Assembly: GCF_016599145.1 (NCBI RefSeq)
Contig: NZ_JAENKO010000010.1
Location: 1-64,000 of the forward strand
Length of the DNA: 64,000 nucleotides
Origin: Tomitella cavernea
GTDB lineage: Bacteria > Actinomycetota > Actinomycetes > Mycobacteriales > Mycobacteriaceae
Reading direction: 5' to 3'
Under the pieces are notes generated by a model, which was not told the DNA's origin, did no database searches, and saw only the letters and a list, made by a program, of their open reading frames with translations. Shown in pieces: positions 28,091-36,455 of this stretch (the first letter of the stretch is position 1; each line of letters starts with the position of its first letter). The position numbers and the translations under genes are program-made.

Positions 28091-28133
28091 CGGCCGCTGT
28101 CGTGGCCGGCACGCACGGCCACGACAGCGGCCG
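28091..28133 (+). terminator. Very strong hairpin before the SipW locus
   Basis: A perfect 18-bp stem (28091-28108 with 28116-28133, cggccgctgtcgtggccg and its complement) with a 7-base loop, 104 bases after the preceding stop codon. It separates the 27235 gene from the operon beginning at 28189. Confidence 0.8.
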
Positions 28134-28188
28134 TACTCCACCCAGGCATCAGGGTACGCCTCGCATGCCGTGATAAAAGGAACCACAG

Positions 28189-28719
28189 ATGCAGAAAACG
28201 ACGAAGGCTGCCGCAGCGGCAGGTGCCGCTGCGCTCCTGCTCGCCGGAGGCGCGGGGACCATGGCCGTGTGGAACGACAGTGCCACGCTCGGTGGCGGTC
28301 AGGGGATCCAGACCGGTGAGCTGAGCATCACGGAGAACGCCACCGCCGACTCCGGCTGGTACTGGGGCACGTCCGCCGTCGCGGGCCAGGAGATCACCGA
28401 CATCTCCACCGTCCGCCTCGCCCCCGGCGACTCGGTCACTTACAAGGGCAGCTACGACCTAGTCGTCAACGGCGACAACCTCGCGGCCAAGGTGGATGTG
28501 GACGGCGGGGCGATCGACAACGACCTGGGCGGAAAGCTGACCGTATCGCCGATCGGCCAGGGAAGCCTGACCGACATCACCGCGGACCAGACCGTCGAGG
28601 CGGGCGCCACGATCACCTTCGATCCGTCCGCGACCGCCGGGATGAACGAGACGATCAATCTGACCGGAATCACGGTCACGCTCGAGCAGACCGTTCCGGC
28701 AGCCAACCCCGCCCCGTAA
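28189..28719 (+). CDS. Alternate-signal (SipW-type) exported protein 1, TasA-like
   Basis: 176 residues; AAAAGGAA precedes ATG 28189. After an Ala/Leu helix the sequence reads MAVWNDSATLGGG. This AxWxDS pattern, shared with two neighbours, is typical of exported proteins processed by SipW-like signal peptidases (RER_14450-type family in actinobacteria). The mature part (~145 residues) is all-beta in character, with no Cys, VRLAPGDSVTYKGSYDLVV, and LTGITVTLEQTV at the end. In Bacillus the comparable TasA and camelysin proteins form extracellular matrix fibres. No protease motif is visible here. It begins the putative operon 28189-32106. Confidence 0.85.
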   Translation: MQKTTKAAAAAGAAALLLAGGAGTMAVWNDSATLGGGQGIQTGELSITENATADSGWYWGTSAVAGQEITDISTVRLAPGDSVTYKGSYDLVVNGDNLAAKVDVDGGAIDNDLGGKLTVSPIGQGSLTDITADQTVEAGATITFDPSATAGMNETINLTGITVTLEQTVPAANPAP

Positions 28720-28728
28720 GGATCGACA

Positions 28729-29271
28729 GTGAAATCCCCGTACAAGTGGGGTCTTGCAGGTGCGTTGGTGCTGCTGTTGGGGTTCGTCTCCATTCAGCAG
28801 ACCGGCGCCCTGTGGAGCGACTCCGAGGCGTTGCCGGGCGCCGTGATCACCACCGGCACGCTGGACATCTCCGCCGGTGCCGAGGGGCAGGCGGCCTTCG
28901 ACCTCTCCGATTTCGCCAAGCCGGACATGGCACCCGGGGACGCGGCGACGAAGCCGCTGAAGATCTTCAACTCGGGCGACGTGGGCATGCAATACCGGCT
29001 GGCGGACGTCGCCTTGACCGGCCAGGGCGCAGTCGGGGTCCCGCCGCTCGATCTGACGATCGTGCAGGTCGGCTCGGATGCCGACTGCACGGCTGGGGCC
29101 CCTGCGGGCGAACAGCTCTACGCCGGCGGTATGGCCGATGCGACGACCCTGTTGCGCACCCTTGCGCCGGGTGCGGACGAAGTGCTCTGCCTTACCGCCA
29201 CCCTGGGGAGCGACCCGCAGACCGGACAGAGCGCCACCGCCGAGTTCACCTTCGACGCACAGCAGGTGTAG
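28729..29271 (+). CDS. SipW-dependent exported protein 2, TasA-like
   Basis: 180 residues from GTG 28729, nine bases after the first substrate gene. A short basic start and hydrophobic helix lead to QQTGALWSDSEALPG, again with the aromatic-x-Asp-Ser site. The mature domain has MAPGDAATKPLKIFNSGDVGMQYRL, a pattern typical of TasA-family proteins (a P-G-D turn followed by a strand with N-x-G). Two Cys residues (SDADCTAG and EVLCLTA) sit at spacing suited to a disulfide. It ends just before the first signal peptidase gene, so it is very likely a client of it. Probable matrix or fibre subunit. Confidence 0.85.
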   Translation: MKSPYKWGLAGALVLLLGFVSIQQTGALWSDSEALPGAVITTGTLDISAGAEGQAAFDLSDFAKPDMAPGDAATKPLKIFNSGDVGMQYRLADVALTGQGAVGVPPLDLTIVQVGSDADCTAGAPAGEQLYAGGMADATTLLRTLAPGADEVLCLTATLGSDPQTGQSATAEFTFDAQQV

Positions 29272-29273
29272 CC

Positions 29274-29978
29274 GTGTCCTCGACGACGACGCGCACCGGT
29301 GCGCGCCACGCCGCGCCGCGCGGTGCCGCCCGCAGGGCGGCGTCGTCCGCGGAGCCGGCGCGATCGGACAAGACGACTCTGGGCTGGTGGATGCGTGCCA
29401 TCGCATCCTGGCTGCTGCTGTTCGCTGCAGTGGCGGTATTGCTGGCGTTGGTCGTGGTGCCACGGGTCACGGGATCGACGGCCTACACGGTCCTCACAGG
29501 CTCGATGCGGCCGGGACTGCCGCCGGGCACCCTCATCGTGTCGGAGCCGACGCCCCCGGCGGACCTGAAGGCGGGTGACGTCATCACCTTCCAGCCGTAC
29601 TCGGGAAACCCGGAAGTGGTCACCCACCGCATCGACGGCATCTTCTACGACGCCGAGGGGCGGATGCGGATCTACACCAAGGGCGACGACAACAACGCGC
29701 GCGATTCTTGGGTGCTCCAGCCGGAACAGGTACGTGGTCGACTGCTGTATTCCGTGCCGCACCTGGGGCACCTGAACAACCTGCTCGGGCAGACCAGCCG
29801 CTCCACGCTCATCTACGTGATCGGCGGCGGGCTGTTGATCTACGCGGCCTGGACGGGCACGGCCGGCCTGCGTGACCGTGCACGACGCCGCAACAGCGAC
29901 GGGGTTGCACATTTCGACCATGAACGCGCCGGACCGGCGCATACCGAGGATGAAGGACGAAGTGATGCTGCTGAGTAG
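29274..29978 (+). CDS. ER-type (SipW-like) signal peptidase I, first copy
   Basis: 234 residues from GTG 29274, two bases after the preceding stop. A basic, Ala-rich ~40-residue N-terminus precedes one membrane helix (~residues 45-65). The catalytic Ser77 is in TGSMRPGLPPGT. The general base is His118 in VVTHRID rather than Lys, the mark of archaeal/ER-type and SipW enzymes. YTKGDDN supplies the conserved Asp. A second helix (TLIYVIGGGLLIYAAW) and a charged tail follow. It should cleave the alternate-signal proteins encoded on both sides. It overlaps the next gene by 14 bases. Confidence 0.92.
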   Translation: MSSTTTRTGARHAAPRGAARRAASSAEPARSDKTTLGWWMRAIASWLLLFAAVAVLLALVVVPRVTGSTAYTVLTGSMRPGLPPGTLIVSEPTPPADLKAGDVITFQPYSGNPEVVTHRIDGIFYDAEGRMRIYTKGDDNNARDSWVLQPEQVRGRLLYSVPHLGHLNNLLGQTSRSTLIYVIGGGLLIYAAWTGTAGLRDRARRRNSDGVAHFDHERAGPAHTEDEGRSDAAE

Positions 29979-30552
29979 GGTGATGCGCCGCCGGTCGCAC
30001 GGCGCTGGCTGGACACGCACGCGGGCCGTGCTCTCGCTGGGCATGGTGCTGGGCCTCGGGGCCGTGGGCACCATGGCCTCCTGGACCGACAGCGCCAGCG
30101 CGACCACTGGATCGTTCACCGTCGCAACCTCTGACGTGCTCGAGATGAAGGTCGACGGTCAGCACCCGGCGTACGACTTCGCGGCGCTGACCGCGTCGGG
30201 CCTGATGCCGGGGGATACGACGGCCGCCGCCCTGCAGGTGCAGAACACGGGCGATCTGGACTTCCGATTCACCGCGGAGGCGTCTGCGACGGGAGACGCC
30301 GGCATCGCGGGATTCCTGGCGGTGACCGCCTACGACGGCGCTGTCTCCGGCGACACGTGCACCGGGACGCCGATCGGGACGGCGACCGGTCTGTCCGGTT
30401 CTGCGCAGCCGCTGATCACGACGGCGCAAGCGGTGGCCTTCGGCGCGATGCAGACCGTGTGCCTGCAGGTGACGCTGGCCGACGCCGTCACCAAGGCTGT
30501 CTCGGGGCAATCCGCCCGGGTGGTCGTCGAGTTCGGCGCGATCGAGGACTGA
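29965..30552 (+). CDS. SipW-dependent exported protein 3, TasA-like
   Basis: 195 residues; ATG 29965 was chosen because AAGGA lies seven bases upstream, though the frame is open earlier. A basic region and hydrophobic helix lead to GTMASWTDSASATTG, the same AxWxDS motif as in the two other exported proteins. The mature part has ASGLMPGDTTAAALQVQNTGDLDFRF, the P-G-D and N-T-G pattern seen in protein 2, and two Cys (GDTCTG and QTVCLQV). Proteins 2 and 3 look like paralogues, and protein 1 is more distant. It overlaps the second signal peptidase by one base. Confidence 0.85.
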   Translation: MLLSRVMRRRSHGAGWTRTRAVLSLGMVLGLGAVGTMASWTDSASATTGSFTVATSDVLEMKVDGQHPAYDFAALTASGLMPGDTTAAALQVQNTGDLDFRFTAEASATGDAGIAGFLAVTAYDGAVSGDTCTGTPIGTATGLSGSAQPLITTAQAVAFGAMQTVCLQVTLADAVTKAVSGQSARVVVEFGAIED

Positions 30553-31118
30553 TGCCGGGGACAGGCGGCGGAGGCCGGCGGGCGCGCGAGGTCGCGCTGA
30601 ATCTCGGTGCGGCACTCGGCGTGCTGTGCATCGCGGCGACGGTCGCGTCGGTGGTGCTCGGTGTGACCCCGCTGGTGTTCCGATCGGGCTCGATGTCGCC
30701 CGCCATCGACACCGGGTCGCTGGCGTTGGCCCGGCAGATTCCGGCGGGCGACGTGCGTGAGGGCGACATCATCACCGTCGACGGCCCGGGCGGCACGCCG
30801 GTGACGCACCGCGTGGTGTCCGTGGACATGCGCGGGGACGGCAGCGCGCGGGTGCGACTGAAGGGTGACGCAAACACGGTGCTGGATCCGATGCCGTACG
30901 CGATCACCGAGACCAAGCGCGTGATCACCCACGTGCCCTACCTGGGCTACGCCGTGTCGTGGGCGTCAAGCACCGCGATGGTCTTCGCCGCCGGCGTGTT
31001 GGCGGGGGTGCTGCTGGCGGTGGCGTTCCGACCCGGGCGGGGGACCACGAGTAATGAATCGACGGCCGAAGATACGACCGAGGACACTTCGCGGACAGAG
31101 GAGCCCAGCAATGTTTGA
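30552..31118 (+). CDS. ER-type (SipW-like) signal peptidase I, second copy
   Basis: 188 residues from ATG 30552, overlapping the preceding stop. The membrane helix (~residues 14-40) leads to FRSGSMSPAIDTGS with catalytic Ser47. VTHRVVSVD gives the His base (His86), and LKGDANTVLD the Asp motif. A second helix (AMVFAAGVLAGVLLAVAF) is followed by a Thr/Glu-rich tail. It differs substantially from the first copy, so the two enzymes may have split the client proteins between them. It overlaps the last gene of the locus by eight bases. Confidence 0.92.
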   Translation: MPGTGGGGRRAREVALNLGAALGVLCIAATVASVVLGVTPLVFRSGSMSPAIDTGSLALARQIPAGDVREGDIITVDGPGGTPVTHRVVSVDMRGDGSARVRLKGDANTVLDPMPYAITETKRVITHVPYLGYAVSWASSTAMVFAAGVLAGVLLAVAFRPGRGTTSNESTAEDTTEDTSRTEEPSNV

Positions 31119-32106
31119 CAAGCTCAGGCGGGTGCGGCTGCGCCCGCTGCTGGCGGGCGGCGCAGCAGTGCTCACCGCGTTTGGCGTGGCCCAGGCGGTC
31201 GACACCAGTGCTGCTGCCACGGACGCCGTGACGGCGACCTCCGGGAACATCACGGCGGCAGGGGATCTGCTGCCAGCAGTGGCGCCGGCTGATTACGGCT
31301 GCTGGAATGACAGCTACGGCTTGGAACAGGGCGGCGCCGTGATCTGGTTCAGGCCCGTCGAGCCGTACAACTCCAACTTCACTTACCGACTGACCGTCAC
31401 GCAGTTGAACGGCACGGTCGTGGAGACACGGGATCTCACTCCCGGACCGGGCGATACGCTGGATATCTGGGTGGACAAGAACATGGTCGGTGGTCATACC
31501 GGCTGGGACTACATCGTCCGGCTGTACACAGTGAATCCGGCTGGTGAGCTCTCCACGGAGTACCGCGGAACCAAGGTGCATCAGAAGTACGACAACTACA
31601 CCTACTGCGATGGCGACGCATCGGGCGCGAATCTGCAATATGCCGCGCTCGCGCGCGCGCCGCAGAAATCGACCGCGACCTCGGCGCCGACCTCGACTGC
31701 GCCCGTTACGACTGCGCCCGTCACGACTGCGCCGACCTCGTCTGCGCCCGTCACGACTGCGCCGACCACTGCGGCGGAGCCCACTGCGACGAGGACCGGG
31801 ACACCCTCCGCGACTGCACCCGAATCGACCACGAGGTCGCAGCCCACGACTACGACGGCGGCCACCCGAGTGATCAGTGGACCGTTCGCTCTCGGCGGGG
31901 ACTCCGGCCTCGCGGCGCAGATCGTCAGTGATGGGGGGACCCGGCGGGTCGTGGTCCTCGACAGCGGCGCCGAGGTGTGCAGAACGGTGCCCGCGATACG
32001 TGCCTCCGAGAGGATCCTGGACACAGGGAACGGGACGTTGCTGATCTCCGGGGCGGGAGCCGTACGCCAGGTGGACACCGCCACCTGTGCGATCTCGTCG
32101 CATTGA
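31111..32106 (+). CDS. Secreted two-domain protein with Thr/Pro stalk, unknown function
   Basis: 331 residues; GAGGAG precedes ATG 31111. The N-terminus (KLRRVRLRP, hydrophobic helix, GVAQAVDTSAA) is a signal peptide without the AxWxDS motif. Residues ~45-185 form a domain with two Cys (DYGCWNDSYG and NYTYCDGD). A ~75-residue linker of APVTTAPTT-type repeats follows, much like glycosylated stalks. The C-terminal ~75-residue domain (FALGGDSGLAAQIVSDGG) has two more Cys. It is the last gene of the SipW operon and a hairpin follows. It could be a large surface partner comparable in place, not in sequence, to TapA. No homologue recognised. Confidence 0.75.
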   Translation: MFDKLRRVRLRPLLAGGAAVLTAFGVAQAVDTSAAATDAVTATSGNITAAGDLLPAVAPADYGCWNDSYGLEQGGAVIWFRPVEPYNSNFTYRLTVTQLNGTVVETRDLTPGPGDTLDIWVDKNMVGGHTGWDYIVRLYTVNPAGELSTEYRGTKVHQKYDNYTYCDGDASGANLQYAALARAPQKSTATSAPTSTAPVTTAPVTTAPTSSAPVTTAPTTAAEPTATRTGTPSATAPESTTRSQPTTTTAATRVISGPFALGGDSGLAAQIVSDGGTRRVVVLDSGAEVCRTVPAIRASERILDTGNGTLLISGAGAVRQVDTATCAISSH

Positions 32107-32117
32107 CCGTGCCGACG

Positions 32118-32156
32118 CGGTGGACATCGGTCCGGGAGTCCGTCCGATGTCCACCG
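32118..32156 (+). terminator. Terminator of the SipW locus
   Basis: The arms cggtggacatcgg (32118-32130) and ccgatgtccaccg (32144-32156) form a perfect 13-bp stem with a 13-base loop, 12 bases after the last stop codon. Confidence 0.75.
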
Positions 32157-32223
32157 TTGTCGCGGGGGGCTGTCGGCATGGCCGACCGCTGAACAGTCCC
32201 CACGGCCTTTGCGTCGCGCATTC

Positions 32224-32242
32224 TGTGTGTAGCCTTACCTCA
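32224..32242 (+). promoter_or_regulatory. Possible IdeR/DtxR iron box
   Basis: tgtgtgtagccttacctca matches the consensus TWAGGTTAGSCTAACCTWA at 13 of 19 positions. The right half is near perfect and the left half poor. It overlaps the start codon of the ferric-transporter ATPase remnant, a fitting site for iron control. Confidence 0.35.
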
Positions 32243-33383
32243 TGTTCCGTGTTCGTGGTGTGACCCGCGTCTTCCCGTCGCGGCCGGCGCCGGTGCACGC
32301 ACTCCGCGGGGGCGATCTGGATGTGCGCAGGGGCGAGCTCACGGCGGTGTTCGGCGCGTCGGGTTGCGGCAAGACCACCCTGCTGCGTGCGCTCGCGGGT
32401 TTCGACCGTCCCGACGCGGGCACCATCCACTTGGGCGACACGCTCGTCGTCGGCCCGGGCGCCTTCGTGCGACCCGAAAACCGGAATGTGGGGATCGTGG
32501 CGCAGGAGGGGGCGCTGTTCCCGCACCTCAGCGTCGCCCAGAACGTCGCTTAGGGCCTGCCCGACGGTTTTCTGTCGGCTTTCAACCTTGTCGCACGCCG
32601 CCGCCGGCGGGCGCGCGTCGACGAGATACTTGAGCTCGTCGGTCTTCCCGGCTACGGCGACCGCCGGCCGGACGAGCTCCCCGGCGGCCAACAGCGGCGC
32701 GTCGCATTGGCGCGTGCGCTGGCCCCCGCTCCCTCGGTGATCCTGCTGGAAGAGCCGTTCTCCGCGCTCGATGCGGCGCTGCGCGTGGAGCTGTGCGAGG
32801 AGGTCCGTCACCTGCTGCGCGATGTGCAGGCCACCGCCGTGCTCGTCACGCACGACCAGCCCGAGGCGCTCTCCCTCGCCGACCACGTCGCATTGATGCG
32901 CGACGGGCGGGTGGTGCAATCCGGGACCCCGCGGACGTGTACGCGCGCCCGGTCGATCCCGCCGCGGCGGCGTTCCTCGGCGAATCGGTCGAAATCCCGT
33001 GCCGCGTGCACGGCGGGGACGGTGACCTGGTGGAGGTTGATTGCCCGCTCGGACGCCTGCGAGTGCTGTCCTCGGCGCTGTTCGACGGTCTCGGCACCGG
33101 GGCCACCGATGACCGGACGCTGGTGCTGCGCCCCGAGCAGTTGGCCATCGTCGACGACGGCACGCCCGCCACGGTGTGCGCGACGAGCTTCTTCGGACAC
33201 GACGGCCTGGTACGGCTCCGCGTGGTCGACGGGACCCCGCTGCTGGTGCGACTCGAAGGCAGGGACATACCTCCGGTGGGATCCGCCGTCCACGTGCTCG
33301 CGATCACCGGCGCGGCAGAGGCCGGTGGCCGCGTGCGCGCCGCGCCCCCGCTGTTCGCGGAGCGGACCCGCTCGTCGGCGTAA
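32242..33383 (+). pseudogene. Broken ferric-iron-type ABC transporter ATPase (FbpC-like)
   Basis: The translation reads as a normal ~380-residue FbpC/PotA-type ATPase with Walker A GASGCGKTTLL and Q-loop VAQEGALFPHLSVAQNVA. It is interrupted by TAG at 32551-32553, where the family has Tyr in NVAYGL, so one base (TAC to TAG) explains it. The frame resumes with the signature [15 protein letters not shown] and Walker [12 protein letters not shown], where the usual Asp before EP is Glu. Near 32931 one G is missing after SGTP; the frame shifts, and the TOBE domain ([20 protein letters not shown]) continues in another frame to 33383. Two or three lesions make sequencing error unlikely but not impossible. 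Confidence 0.85.
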
Positions 33384-33498
33384 TCATTGCGAGTCATGGT
33401 GTAGTCGCCTGCGGATATGGTGAGCGCAGAAGAGCGAAGCGGGCACCTTACAGCGCGCTCGCGTGGCGGCAGCGATAGCCTGCCCGGTGAAAGGACCG

Positions 33499-33945
33499 AT
33501 GACGTTGACCAAGCGGTGCGCCATGGCTTTTGCGGCCGGAATAGCAGGGATCGCGTTGTTCGCGACGGGCTGCAGTAGTGCCCAGACGTCCGACTCGGTC
33601 AGCACCGCGTCGCCGCTGCCGTCAGATGCGTACGCCCCGCTCACCGACTATCCCGATCAAGTGATCGTCTACCGCCCGGGGATGCTGGACACGAGCCTCA
33701 CGGTCGATGACGTGCCCCAGTGGCCTGGGCCCGACCCATCCGAGTTCCTCGAAAACCCTCGTGCCGGCGACATCACCTCCGGTGAGAGCGGGTGGCTTTC
33801 CGGGCAAGAGGCGCACACCGTGTACGACGCGGCACTTGAGCACGACGCGCTGCTTCAAGAAGGACAAGAACCTGACGAGCTCACCGGAGCCTTATGGGCT
33901 GCCGAAGGCGACGTGCAGTGGCTTGTCGTCGAGCCCCAAGGCTGA
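33499..33945 (+). CDS. Small lipoprotein of unknown function
   Basis: 148 residues; ATG 33499 lies three bases after AAGGA, and GTG 33487 is an alternative. The N-terminus LTKRCAMAFAAGIAGIALF ends in the lipobox ATGC, so Cys would be lipid-modified and the protein held on the outer face of the membrane. The mature part is acidic, without further Cys, and contains DQVIVYRPGM and GDVQWLVVEPQG. It is less GC-rich than its surroundings. It lies between two pieces of a decayed iron transporter but is too short to be its binding protein, and I see no similarity to one. Whether it is still functional is unknown. Confidence 0.65.
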   Translation: MTLTKRCAMAFAAGIAGIALFATGCSSAQTSDSVSTASPLPSDAYAPLTDYPDQVIVYRPGMLDTSLTVDDVPQWPGPDPSEFLENPRAGDITSGESGWLSGQEAHTVYDAALEHDALLQEGQEPDELTGALWAAEGDVQWLVVEPQG

Positions 33946-33999
33946 TCCCGCCAAGAAATCACGAGCGATCCGCACCCACCACGTAAACTTCATCGCGAA

Positions 34000-34584
34000 G
34001 AGGCGGTCCGGCGCCAGCGTTTACACCGCCTTCTGGACGCGACCGAGTTCTCGGCGCGGTGCACATGCTCGGCTACTCCACGCTCACCACCGCGATCGTC
34101 CAGAGGGCGACGGTGCTGGGCATGCCCGAGTCCGCGCGTGCCCTCGTCGTCGTCCTCGCCGGTGGCCATCGTGCTGCTGTTCGTCGACCGGCTGCTGCGC
34201 GGCCGGGCGCGTCCGTTGCGCACCGGGCGGGGCACGCCGCGTCCGCCGATGCGTTGGCGGCTCGGGCGGTCCACCTCGCTGTGGCTGCTGCTGCTGCTGT
34301 GCTTCATGGTCGCGGCCGCCGCGCTGGCGATTCCGCTGTGGGGCACGGTGTCCGGGCTGCTGCGGCATCTGGGCGGGGACGCTGGGGCGTTGGATGCGGG
34401 CAAGGAGTTGACGACGACACTGCTGCTGCAGCCGACCGGCGAGAAATCGCTGGCCACCGCGCTGCGGTCGACGACCAACGGGGAGGTGCTCGACTTCACC
34501 GCCGCCGCGCCGTGCGGCTTCGTGTTGCTGGTGATCGGGGCGGTGCCCGCGATTCTTCTGGCGCGCGCGCCGTTGCGGCGGTGA
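34000..34584 (+). pseudogene. Remnant of ferric-iron ABC permease (FbpB-like)
   Basis: Pieces of a two-half permease are readable in different frames. First come HRLLDATEF and, after a two-base slip near 34050, GAVHMLGYSTLTTAIVQRA, which matches the DFGAV...LTTAI segment at the middle of FbpB/ThiP permeases. A further shift near 34165 leads to VAIVLLFVDRLLRGRARP and a membrane helix LLLLLCFMVAAAALAIPLW. Near 34400 the sequence jumps directly to KELTTTLLLQPTG, which belongs near the C-terminus, so about 200 residues including the EAA loop are deleted. The first half is also missing. Clearly non-functional, and it fits the broken ATPase upstream. Confidence 0.75.
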
Positions 34585-34618
34585 GAGAACAGTCGGCTGC
34601 GGAACCCTCCACACCAAG

Positions 34619-34637
34619 TAAACCTAGCCTTGCCTAA
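34619..34637 (+). promoter_or_regulatory. Possible IdeR/DtxR iron box
   Basis: taaacctagccttgcctaa matches TWAGGTTAGSCTAACCTWA at 14 of 19 positions and lies 68 bases upstream of the methyltransferase ATG. It may serve that gene, or be left over from the decayed iron transporter. Confidence 0.45.
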
Positions 34638-34704
34638 TTGGTGGACTGTCCTTCAGAATAGGACGCATATCAATGTGCTTTATTCGCCGACCAGGAGGCC
34701 CGTC

Positions 34705-35493
34705 ATGACCGTGAGCATCCCGCTCCCGCAGCGTCCCATCGAAGACCTTCCAGGGCATTGGTTGCTGGCGCGGCTGGGCAAGCGGGTCCTGCGCCCCGGG
34801 GGACGGGAGATGACGGACGCGCTCCTCACGGCGGCGAGGGTCCCGGGAGCGGACGTCGTGGAGCTGGCGCCCGGGCTGGGCAGGACGGCGGCGCTGATCC
34901 TCGAGGCCGGCCCCCGCAGCTACACCGGAGTCGACGAGGACCCGGACGCCGTGCTGTCCACGCGGGCGAACATCAGCGGCCGCGGCACCGTGCGCGAGGC
35001 GCCGGCGGCGGAGACCGGGCTCGAGGACGCCAGCGCGGACCTGGTGGTGGGCGAGGCGATGCTGACGATGCAGAGTCCGCGTGGCAAGGACGCGATCGTC
35101 GCGGAGGCGGCCCGGGTCCTCCGCACGGGCGGCCGCTATGCGGTGCACGAGCTGGCCATCGAGCCCGACACCCTCGACGACGAGCAGAAGACCGAGATCC
35201 GCAAGGCCCTGGCCCGTTCCATCAAGGTCAACGCCCGCCCGCTGACGACGCACGAGTGGACCGCGCTGTTCGAGAAGCACGGATTCCGCGTAGAAACGGT
35301 CCGGCATACGGACATGGCGCTGTTGGAGGCCAAACGCAACCTCGACGACGAGGGTGTGCGCGGCGTCCTGACGATCGTCATCAACCTGCTGCGCAACCCG
35401 GGCGCGCGCAAGCGTGTCCTGGAGATGCGGTCGGTGTTCCGGCGTTACCGCGACAACATGTCGGCGATCGCGCTCGTCGCCGTCAAGCAGTGA
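34705..35493 (+). CDS. SAM-dependent class I methyltransferase
   Basis: 262 residues; AGGAGG stands five bases before ATG 34705. The SAM-binding motif is VVELAPGLGRTAALIL (motif I), with the acidic residue in YTGVDEDPDAV. LEDASADLVVGEAMLTMQ is motif II, and LRTGGRYAVHELAIEP is the post-strand motif of the Methyltransf_11 type. No substrate-specific feature is seen. A probable iron box lies upstream. It overlaps the next gene (GTGA), so the two are co-translated. The C-terminal ~90 residues contain a helix-rich extension ending FRRYRDNMSAIALVAVKQ. Confidence 0.85.
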   Translation: MTVSIPLPQRPIEDLPGHWLLARLGKRVLRPGGREMTDALLTAARVPGADVVELAPGLGRTAALILEAGPRSYTGVDEDPDAVLSTRANISGRGTVREAPAAETGLEDASADLVVGEAMLTMQSPRGKDAIVAEAARVLRTGGRYAVHELAIEPDTLDDEQKTEIRKALARSIKVNARPLTTHEWTALFEKHGFRVETVRHTDMALLEAKRNLDDEGVRGVLTIVINLLRNPGARKRVLEMRSVFRRYRDNMSAIALVAVKQ

Positions 35494-36377
35494 GCGGCCG
35501 TGCCGGTGACGGCGACGGATTCGGTGACGAAGGGTATTTCATCGCCGCCGACGGCGCGCCGGGGAAGCCGCACGCGCTGCACTGGCCGACGATCCTGGCG
35601 TCCGCGGGGGTGGCGGCCGTCGTCGCATCGCTGATCCTCAGCGTCGGGATCGTCGGAATGCGCCGTGATGAGTCCGCTGCCGTTGCGCAGCCCGCCGTAG
35701 TGCGCGTGGTCGCGGACCCGGGCGCCGGCGCGGCCGGGCCGGCCGTGGATCCGACGGAGTCCGCCCTGCCGTCGGCTCCGGTGGCGCCGCCGACCCAGGC
35801 CGTTCCGCCGGCTCCCGCCGCTGCCTCTACGGGAACGGACACCGCCGGCGGGGACGGCGCCCCGCCCTCCCCGCCGGCCGAACCGGCACACGCCACGCCG
35901 GACGCGGAACCGCGAATGCAAGCTGCCCAGCCGCAGAGCCGGGCGGCCGAACCACAGGAGCAGACCGAGGCGACCGCGTGGGCGCCGCCGTCCCCGCTGC
36001 CGCCGGACTTCACGGTGCCCGCCGCCGAGCCGACGCTCGCCGACCTCAACAACCTCGTCTACTTCATCACGGCGACCGCCGCATCCGACGAGGCCAAGGC
36101 CCGCAACATCGAGGCGGGCATGGGAGGCGTGATCGTGCCGAACACCGTCTACAACCTCGGTCTCTTCCGGGCCCCGCGCGGCTGGAGCCGGGTCACCGGA
36201 CCGATGCAGCGCCAGGGCGACCGGATCACCGTGCAGCTGCACAGCTTCTCGGCGGGGATGCCGGGCGTGGACATGCCGATCGAGTTCGTCTGGCAGGAAG
36301 GCGTCTGGAAACTGGCGTCGTCGTCGCTGTGCGCGGGGGTGCGGACGGTGGGCCTGCCGATCTACTGCAATGGCTGA
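35490..36377 (+). CDS. Membrane-anchored protein with MTB12-like C-terminal domain
   Basis: 295 residues from GTG 35490, overlapping the methyltransferase stop. One membrane helix (WPTILASAGVAAVVASLILSV, ~residues 31-52) follows a short cytoplasmic part. A ~125-residue Pro/Ala/Glu linker then crosses the periplasm. The C-terminal ~110 residues start LADLNNLVYFITATAASDEAKARNIEAG, resembling the N-terminus of mycobacterial MTB12/CFP-2-type domains (an NTF2-like fold), and end with two Cys (SSLCAGV and IYCNG). The comparison is from pattern memory only. Function unknown; secreted MTB12 is an immunogenic protein without known activity. Confidence 0.7.
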   Translation: MSGRAGDGDGFGDEGYFIAADGAPGKPHALHWPTILASAGVAAVVASLILSVGIVGMRRDESAAVAQPAVVRVVADPGAGAAGPAVDPTESALPSAPVAPPTQAVPPAPAAASTGTDTAGGDGAPPSPPAEPAHATPDAEPRMQAAQPQSRAAEPQEQTEATAWAPPSPLPPDFTVPAAEPTLADLNNLVYFITATAASDEAKARNIEAGMGGVIVPNTVYNLGLFRAPRGWSRVTGPMQRQGDRITVQLHSFSAGMPGVDMPIEFVWQEGVWKLASSSLCAGVRTVGLPIYCNG

Positions 36378-36455
36378 GCTGACCGGCGTATGCACCGGGA
36401 AGCCGCGATCGCACGCCGGAAACTCCCGGACCGACCCCATGATCAGGACCACGCC

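Noticed and set aside
32551-32553. TAG read as programmed readthrough or a recoded residue
   Set aside because: The same gene also has a frameshift and a Walker B change, and the partner permease is wrecked, so simple decay explains it.
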